A stretch of 64,000 nt of DNA from Thermohalobaculum sp963822985. Its GTDB lineage: Bacteria; Pseudomonadota; Alphaproteobacteria; Rhodobacterales; Rhodobacteraceae. How positions within the stretch are numbered: the first letter of the stretch is position 1; the number at the start of each line of letters is the position of its first letter. Below are positions 59,121 through 64,000 of the stretch, one piece after another. The notes under the pieces are model-generated. The model did no database searches. It saw only the letters and a program-made list of their open reading frames with translations, and was not told the DNA's origin. The stretch lies in contig CAWGJU010000017.1 of NCBI GenBank assembly GCA_963822985.1, positions 124,001 to 188,000 of the forward strand, given 5' to 3'. Both the position numbers and the translations under genes were made by a program.

Positions 59121-59822
59121 TCAACTCTCGCCGCCGCCGAGACGCAGCTCGGCGCGCAGCACCCGCTCGGCCTGCGCCCAGTCATGCACCTGGCAGGTGG
59201 CGTCGGCGCATTCGGGGAACAGCCGGCGGACCGATTCGGCGGCGGCGAAGTGCAGGCGGACCACGTCCGGGGCGTGCCTGGCGACGCTCTCGATCTGGCG
59301 CACCGAATTCGTCGACGAAGGCTGCCGGCGCAGTCGGCGGCCCCGCCAGCCAGGCCATCGCCCTGCCTTTGCCGCCCGCGTTGACGACGACCGGCCAGGG
59401 GATGCCGAGACCGGCGAGGTTCTGCCGCCGCGACTCGCCGGCGAAGGCGGGCACGTTCGTCAGGATGACGATCTGCGCATCCGCCGACAGACTCTCAGCG
59501 CCTCCGCGCCGCCGGGGACCGCCTCCTGCCGGACGCATTCCTCCTCGAAGAAGCGATTGATGAGGCCGATGCACGCCTCGAACGGCAGGGGCGCGTCCGA
59601 GCCGGTCGGGAACATCGACCCTTCCAGCTCGTAGCGGTCGAGCCGCATCTCGTAGCCCAGCGTGACGAGGTAGCGTTGCAGGTGCTCGACGAAGACCGCG
59701 AGGCAATCGTCGACGTCGACGGCGATCAAGGGCCTGCCGCGAAGGATCTCGAGCGCCTCGAGCTGCTCGAGCGTGCGCGGCGCGATGCCTTGGGCTTTTC
59801 CGGCGCTCACGACGCCGCTCAC
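59121..59822 (-). CDS. HAD-superfamily protein, two frame-shifts
   Basis: About 230 residues in three frames. The HAD nucleophile motif is DVDDCLAVFVEHL in the first frame (LRGRPLIAVDVDD). A shift near 59493 leads to DAQIVILTNVPAFAGESRRQNLAGLG (motif II Thr) and KGRAMAWLAG (motif III Lys). A second near 59308 leads to NSVRQIESVARHAPDVVRLHF, with the Asp of motif IV in FVDE just before it. The GTG at 59822 overlapping the DUF3572 stop (GTGA) is the probable start; a TTG at 59828 is possible. A phosphohydrolase of small molecules is likely. No residues are lost by the shifts. Confidence 0.72.
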
Positions 59823-60133
59823 GTCCAATGCGGCAGCGCGCCGCCCGGCAGCGCGTCGCGTGCGCGCAGAGGACCGTCGGCCGCGACGCCCGCCTCGGCC
59901 GCGAACGCCAGAAGCGCCGCTTCGTCGGCCAGCAGGAAGTCGAGCACGAAGCCGAGAAATTCGGGATCGGCCGCCCGGGCGCGCAGGTCGCCAGGGGCAG
60001 CGCCGGCCGCTGCCAGGAAACCCGCGGCCAGCTCCGGCTGTGCCGCAATCCAGCCGAGCGCCTGCAGACCGACCAGCTCGGCGGCCTCGCGCGACAGTGG
60101 CCGAGCGCCCGCACTGCTTTGCAACGGCGTCAC
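59819..60133 (-). CDS. DUF3572 family protein
   Basis: 104 residues, helical: SREAAELVGLQALGWIAAQPELAAGFLAAAGAAPGDLRARAADPEFLGFVLDFLLADEAALLAFAAEAG matches DUF3572, a family of unknown function in alphaproteobacteria usually next to divK-pleD. Here it is divergent from pleD with 373 bases between, and divK is not there. Its stop overlaps the start of the HAD gene, so the two form an operon. Confidence 0.85.
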   Translation of the reverse strand: MTPLQSSAGARPLSREAAELVGLQALGWIAAQPELAAGFLAAAGAAPGDLRARAADPEFLGFVLDFLLADEAALLAFAAEAGVAADGPLRARDALPGGALPHWT

Positions 60134-60506
60134 TCCCTCGATGAATTCGTGCCCGGCCGATGCCCGAGCGGACGGTTTCCGATCGTCGGAAAGATTCGAT
60201 TAACGCATCTGGCCGACAATACCCTCGTGATCAAGGCACCCGCCCCGGCGCCGAGATCTGCCTGCGCGCCGCAGGCCGGTGGTCTCTGGCGCGCCCAAGC
60301 TCGGGGCATCGGGTGGTCCATATGGCTCAGTCATCGCTCGACCGCAGAGGGCAGCCGCGACCCCCGCGCTTTACCGATCCTTCAGCAGGGTTGCGCGATA
60401 CCGCCGGCTCGGCGCGGTGCCCGGCCCTGACCTGTCCGCCCGCCATCTCGCAGCCCTGCCCGCATGGGCCGGCGGAAGGTTCCGAAACGCGCCCGGGAGG
60501 TGCCTA
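60134..60506. other. Divergent DUF3572-pleD spacer without a gene
   Basis: 373 bases. In related genomes the divK response-regulator gene commonly sits here, but no receiver-domain residues can be read in any frame. A less GC-rich stretch near 60180-60215 contains GATTC, a GANTC (CcrM) methylation site, and TTAA. It probably holds the promoters of both genes. Confidence 0.5.
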
Positions 60507-61886
60507 GTGTCGGCACGCGTGCTCATCGTCGAAGACACCGAAACGATCCGGCTCGTGATCCGGACCCGGCTCGCGAACGCGTATTACCATGTGATCGAAG
60601 CCGCCAGCGGCGAGGAAGCGATCCGGCTCGCCGCGACCGAGAGCCCGGATCTGGTGCTCCTCGACGTCATGCTGCCGGGCATCGACGGCTTCGAGGTCTG
60701 CCGCCGCCTGAAGGACTCGCCGGCGACCGCGCATATCCCGGTGGTGATCGTGACCGCGCTCGACAACCGGGCGGACCGCGTCAAGGGCCTAGAGATGGGC
60801 GCCGACGATTTCTCTCCAAGCCGTTCGACGAGCTTGCCCTGCTCAGCCGCGTCGCCTCGCTGACGCGCATGAAGATGATGGTCGACGAGCTCATGCTGCG
60901 CGGCGAGACCTCGGCGCGGGCGAACTTCGAGCGCGAGACCGAAATCGTCCGCGCAAGGCTGTTCCCGCACAGCGAGGCGCTGATCGTCAGCGCGTCGGCC
61001 GCGTCGACGGAACGCATGCGCGCCGCGCTGGTCGACGAGATCGGCTGTCACATTCAGACGGCTTGCTCGGCCGAGGAGGCGATCGCGCTCGTCGACCGCA
61101 ACGTCTTCGACGCCGTTCTGATCGATCACGATTTGGGCAACGCCGACCCGCTGCGCCTCGGCTCGCGCGTTCGCACGCGGCCCGAGACCCGGCAGACCGC
61201 GACGCTGCTGGTGGTTCGCGGCAACGATTCGGCGCTGGCGGCCAAGGCGCTCGAGATCGGCTTCAACGACTATATCTCGGCACCCGTCGACCTCGTCGAG
61301 CTGGTCGCCCGGATGCGGCTGCAACTCCGCCGCAAGCACTATGCCGACCAGCTGCGCGAGAACATGCGCAACAGCGTCGTCGAGGCGCAGACCGATCCGC
61401 TGACCGGTCTCTACAACCGGCGTTACGCTGACATGCATCTCGAGGCGATGATCGAGCGCTGCCAGCGGCGTCGCTCGCAGCTGACGGTGATGATGCTCGA
61501 TCTCGACCGCTTCAAGCGGATCAACGACGAGCACGGCCATGCCGCGGGCGACATGGTGCTGAGCGAGTTCACCCGCCGGTTGCAGCTGAACGTGCGTAGC
61601 ATCGACCTGGTCGCGCGCGTCGGCGGCGAGGAGTTCATGGTGGTCCTGCCGGACACCGATCCCGAGCATGGCCGCCGAGATCGCCGAACGCGTCCGCTCG
61701 GCCACCGCCGAGCCGCCCTTCCTGATCTCGGAGACGGGCGAGACGCGGGGCATCACCGTGTCGATCGGCTTTGCCGGCCTGCAGCCGAGCGAGAGCGTGT
61801 TCGAGCTGCTCAAGCGCGCCGACCGCGCGCTCTACGCCTCGAAGAATGGCGGGCGCAACCGCATCACGCTGGCGGACGCCGCCTGA
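60507..61886 (+). CDS. pleD: Diguanylate cyclase response regulator PleD, two frame-shifts
   Basis: About 460 residues. First receiver ARVLIVEDTETIRLVIRTRL with phospho-Asp in LVLLDVMLPG and Lys in LSKPFDE; a degenerate second receiver (AVLIDHDLGNADPLRL); then the GGDEF domain (DPLTGLYNRRYADMHLEAM, VMMLDLDRFKRINDEHGHAAGD) with active site VGGEEF. Shifts near 60812 (one base missing before the Lys motif) and 61666 (after LPDTDPE) break the frame; the end is SVFELLKRADRALYASKNGGRN. GTG start at 60507 with GGGAGG upstream. It makes cyclic di-GMP to drive the motile-to-sessile transition. Confidence 0.9.
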
Positions 61887-62185
61887 CCATCGCCTCGACC
61901 GGGGTCGCCCGTCGCTTCAGCTGCCTCCGGCCGGACCGCTTTCGACGCATCCAGCCCCCGGCCCGCCGCTTTGCCGGGCCCCGCCGCCGCTCCGGCAACA
62001 TTTCCATTCGGCGGTCCTCCTGCATTTTCACGCCTAATCCGGCTTAACCAGAGTCGTTGATGGCCGATTAAAGTCTGATTCCTAAAGTCCTCCGATATCG
62101 AAGGCTAACAGCGAGCAATAGGGCAGTCGAAAGCCGGCTGCGCGGCTCGCCCGGTAAGCGGCCGATACAGTAGGAAGGAGTCGAG

Positions 62186-62344
62186 ATGTCCAAGCTTTTG
62201 ACCTGCCTGCGCAATGAAGACGGCGCGACGGCCATCGAGTACGGCCTGATCGTCGGCATCATGGCGATCATCATCATTGCGGCCTTCGCGGTCTTTGGAC
62301 CCGCCGTTCAGGCCACGTTCACGACATCGCCGGCGGCGATGTAA
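62186..62344 (+). CDS. flp: Flp/Fap-type IVb pilin
   Basis: 52 residues: MSKLLTCLRNEDGATAIEYGLIVGIMAIIIIAAFAVFGPAVQATFTT. The leader ends in Gly before ATAIEYGLI, with the Glu-Tyr pair that CpaA-type prepilin peptidase recognises; the rest is a single hydrophobic helix. It is the major subunit of tight-adherence (Tad) pili. GGAAGGAG lies 7 bases before the ATG. The 299 bases upstream, after pleD, are AT-richer toward the gene, with two TTAA half-sites (about 62044 and 62067) that could suit CtrA, but no full TTAA-N7-TTAA box. Confidence 0.93.
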   Translation: MSKLLTCLRNEDGATAIEYGLIVGIMAIIIIAAFAVFGPAVQATFTTSPAAM

Positions 62345-62415
62345 TCCCAAGATCTCGTTCTCGCCCGGCTCTGACCAGAGCCGGGCGAGACGGAACCACG
62401 GCTGGAGGTCGAGCG

Positions 62416-62579
62416 ATGCCGAAGCTGCTCTGCTCAGACCTCCGGAACGATGCGGGTGCAACGGCCATCGAATACGCCCTCATCGCCAGCATCATCTCCT
62501 GTGGTGATCATCACGGCATGGGCGCTGCTCGGGGATCCGATGCTGCGCAAGTTTCCAGCTGGTCGCAAGCCAGCTCTGA
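62416..62579 (+). CDS. Second Flp-type pilin, frame-shifted
   Basis: About 54 residues. LRNDAGATAIEYALIASIIS is a second pilin start with the same peptidase site as the gene 230 bases before it. The frame then shifts near 62503 to VVIITAWALLG, and again near 62548 to a plausible end FQLVASQL with the stop at 62577-62579. Without the shifts it would read through into cpaA. Two adjacent pilin genes could give major and minor subunits. Confidence 0.7.
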
Positions 62580-62599
62580 CGTGCGAGAAGGAGGAGACC

Positions 62600-63112
62600 A
62601 TGGCGAGCGTCGCGAGTCTGACTGCCTGCGTGCTTTTCCTTTCGGCGATGCTGCACGTCATCGTCACCGATCTGCGGCATCGGCGCATCAGGAACTGGCT
62701 GGTCGCCGGCTCGCCGCGGTCTATCTGCCGCTGGCGCTCGGCTGCCGGCACTGCCCGGCGCCGAGATCGTCCTGCGGCGTCGGTCGCCGCGCTGCTGGTC
62801 TTTGCGGCTGGCTTCGGCGCCTTCGCCGCCGGCTGGGTCGGCGGCGGCGACGTCAAGCTCGCCGCCGTCGTGCGTGCTCTGGCTCGGCGCCGAGCAGGCG
62901 CTGCCGTTCCTGATCTACGCGTCCCTTTTCGGCGGCGCGCTGGCGCTCGCGGTGCTGGCGGCCAGGCGCTGCTGCCAAGCGACGCGGCCGGAGCTGCGCC
63001 CGGAGATGCGCAAGCGTCCGGGCCGCGCCGCCTGGCGCTGCCCTACGGCCCGGCGCTGGCGATGGCCGGCATGGTCCTCCTGAGCCAGTCGCCAATGGCC
63101 AGCGCGCTGTAA
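62600..63112 (+). CDS. cpaA: Prepilin peptidase CpaA (A24 family), frame-shifted
   Basis: About 170 residues of polytopic membrane peptidase. Start MASVASLTACVLFLSAMLHVIVTDLRHRRIRNWLV at 62600 (GGAGGA upstream) with the first catalytic Asp (VTDL). Shifts near 62710 and 62770 surround LAAVYLPLALG. The second catalytic Asp is in AGWVGGGDVKLAA. Another shift near 62870 precedes LWLGAEQALPFLIYASLFGGALALAVLAARR, and one near 62975 precedes LALPYGPALAMAGMVLL. It cleaves the Flp prepilins encoded just upstream. All functional parts remain readable. Confidence 0.83.
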   Translation: MASVASLTACVLFLSAMLHVIVTDLRHRRIRNWLVAGSPRSICRWRSAAGTARRRDRPAASVAALLVFAAGFGAFAAGWVGGGDVKLAAVVRALARRRAGAAVPDLRVPFRRRAGARGAGGQALLPSDAAGAAPGDAQASGPRRLALPYGPALAMAGMVLLSQSPMASAL

Positions 63113-63158
63113 TCTCGGGCGCCTGTCGCCCGTGTGAGTTGATTGTGGAGTGTCGAGC

Positions 63159-63931
63159 ATGATGGTTTTGCGGCTCGCGATTTTCCTTCTGGCCGCCGGC
63201 GCTGCCGGCGCGGCCGCCTGGCTCAGCATGCAGTCCGTGCCGGAGGCGCCGCAGGTCGTCGTGGCGACCGAGAAGATGCCGACGAGCGACGTGCTGGTCG
63301 CTTCGAGCACATCACCAGCGGCGCGGTCCTCTCGCCCGAGAACGTGCGCTGGGAAGCCTGGCCGCAGCCGAACCTGAACGAGACATTCATCACCCGGGAC
63401 GGCCGGCCGGAGGCCGTTGCCGAGCTGAGCGGCACCTTCGTCAACACGCCCTTCGTCGCCGGCGAGCCGATCCGCGAAGCGCGGCTGGCGGCCACGAACG
63501 TGAACCTGCTGTCCAACAAGCTGGCGCCCGGCAAGCGCGCCGTCGCGGTCAAGGTGACGGCCGAGAGCACGGCGGGCGGCTTCATCCTGCCGGGCGACCG
63601 GGTGGACGTGATCCGCACCTCGACGCGCAGCAGCGGCGACGGGAAGTCGCGCAGCGAGAGCCAGATCATCATCACGAACGCCCGCGTCCTCGCCGTCGAC
63701 CAGACGGCCGCGCAGACGGCCGGAGGGCACCGTCGCTCGGCAAGACGGCGACGCTCGAGCTCGCGCCGGAGCGATGCCGAGGAGATCATCGCCGCCGAGG
63801 CGTCCGGCATGCTGTCCCTGGCGCTTCGCGCCGTGGCCGATCACTACCAGAGCGAAACGGCGCTGCTCGATCGGACCCGGACGGTCCGCATCCACCGCGC
63901 CACCCAGACCTCGACCGTGACCGTCAAATAG
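63159..63931 (+). CDS. cpaB: Flp pilus assembly protein CpaB, frame-shifted
   Basis: About 258 residues. Signal/anchor segment MMVLRLAIFLLAAGAAGAAAWLS from the ATG at 63159 (GGAG upstream). One base is missing near 63302, before FEHITSGAVLSPENVRWEAWP. The SAF/RcpC region continues (FVAGEPIREARLAATN, KRAVAVKVTAESTAGGFILPGDRVDVI). Two compensating shifts near 63720-63775 surround EGTVALGKTATLELAPE. The end, DAEEIIAAEASGMLSLALRAV, is typical. It is a periplasmic factor that works with the CpaC secretin in Tad pilus assembly. Order flp-cpaA-cpaB matches Caulobacter. Confidence 0.87.
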
Positions 63932-63987
63932 GCCGCCGCAGGCCGAACGACGGATCGAGGAGCCCCGAACATCGGAGAGAACCGCCC

Positions 63988-64000
63988 GTGTCCGCTGTCA
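63988..64000 (+). CDS. Probable start of the next Tad gene (cpaC expected), truncated by the window
   Basis: A GTG at 63988 preceded by GGAGAG at good spacing, 56 bases after the cpaB stop. Only four codons are visible. The cpaC secretin is expected here by gene order alone. Confidence 0.3.

Overview
The window is high-GC chromosomal DNA (most lines look like about 65-70 % GC) from an alphaproteobacterium. The markers for this are FlbT, PleD, an LsrB/VtlR-type LysR regulator, UPF0262, DUF3572, a TAXI/fused-DctQM TRAP transporter and a Tad/Flp pilus locus. Mobile elements, CRISPR arrays, rRNA and tRNA genes were not seen. The order cannot be fixed from sequence alone; a Rhodospirillales/Geminicoccales- or Hyphomicrobiales-like lineage would fit.

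Layout. 1-3.2 kb (minus): the 3'-truncated reading frame of an Orn/Lys/Arg decarboxylase, and a nitrilase-superfamily amidase. 3.3-7.6 kb (minus): TAXI binding protein, fused TRAP permease and UspA, an import operon with a universal-stress partner. 7.8-13.2 kb: a MarR regulator divergent from the complete osmoprotectant trio asnO-ngg-M42 peptidase (N-acetylglutaminylglutamine amide). 13.2-19.1 kb: amidohydrolase, SDR, a secreted protein, LsrB-like regulator, a strong candidate small RNA behind it, and an unknown membrane protein. 19.5-24.3 kb (minus): FAH hydrolase and SDR of 2-keto-3-deoxy-sugar-acid type, then acyl-CoA dehydrogenase, HMG-CoA lyase and enoyl-CoA hydratase bracketed by two copies of one palindromic repeat. 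24.7-33 kb: TTC38-like TPR protein, enolase, class III aminotransferase, a lower-GC PhyH-like dioxygenase, CsbD, membrane protein, acyl-CoA dehydrogenase, zinc alcohol dehydrogenase.

33-37.5 kb: three small heat-shock proteins; hisD-UPF0262-phosphatase operon; flbT. 37.7-42.9 kb: putrescine ABC transporter (potF-potG divergent from potH-potI) and an HDAC-like deacylase. 43-48.4 kb: a bitopic membrane protein and a molybdenum-hydroxylase maturation set (MoeA/MogA-like-MocA fusion, XdhC/CoxF, CoxE). 48.6-54.6 kb: fmt, def, enolase-superfamily enzyme, 5'-nucleotidase, FAD monooxygenase, small secreted protein. 54.8-61.9 kb: rpoD, dnaG, HAD protein, DUF3572, pleD. 62.2-64 kb: start of a Tad pilus operon (two flp pilins, cpaA, cpaB, probable cpaC start).

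About a dozen genes carry single-base frame shifts. They include dnaG, which is essential, so the consensus probably contains indel errors and these genes should not be read as pseudogenes. The shifts cluster in 57-64 kb. The most notable candidate for something undescribed is the short RNA-like unit at about 17665-17741. It has a 5' UUCG hairpin, an unpaired CUCCC anti-Shine-Dalgarno stretch and an intrinsic terminator, with a LysR-type T-N11-A palindrome just upstream, directly behind the LsrB/VtlR-type gene.
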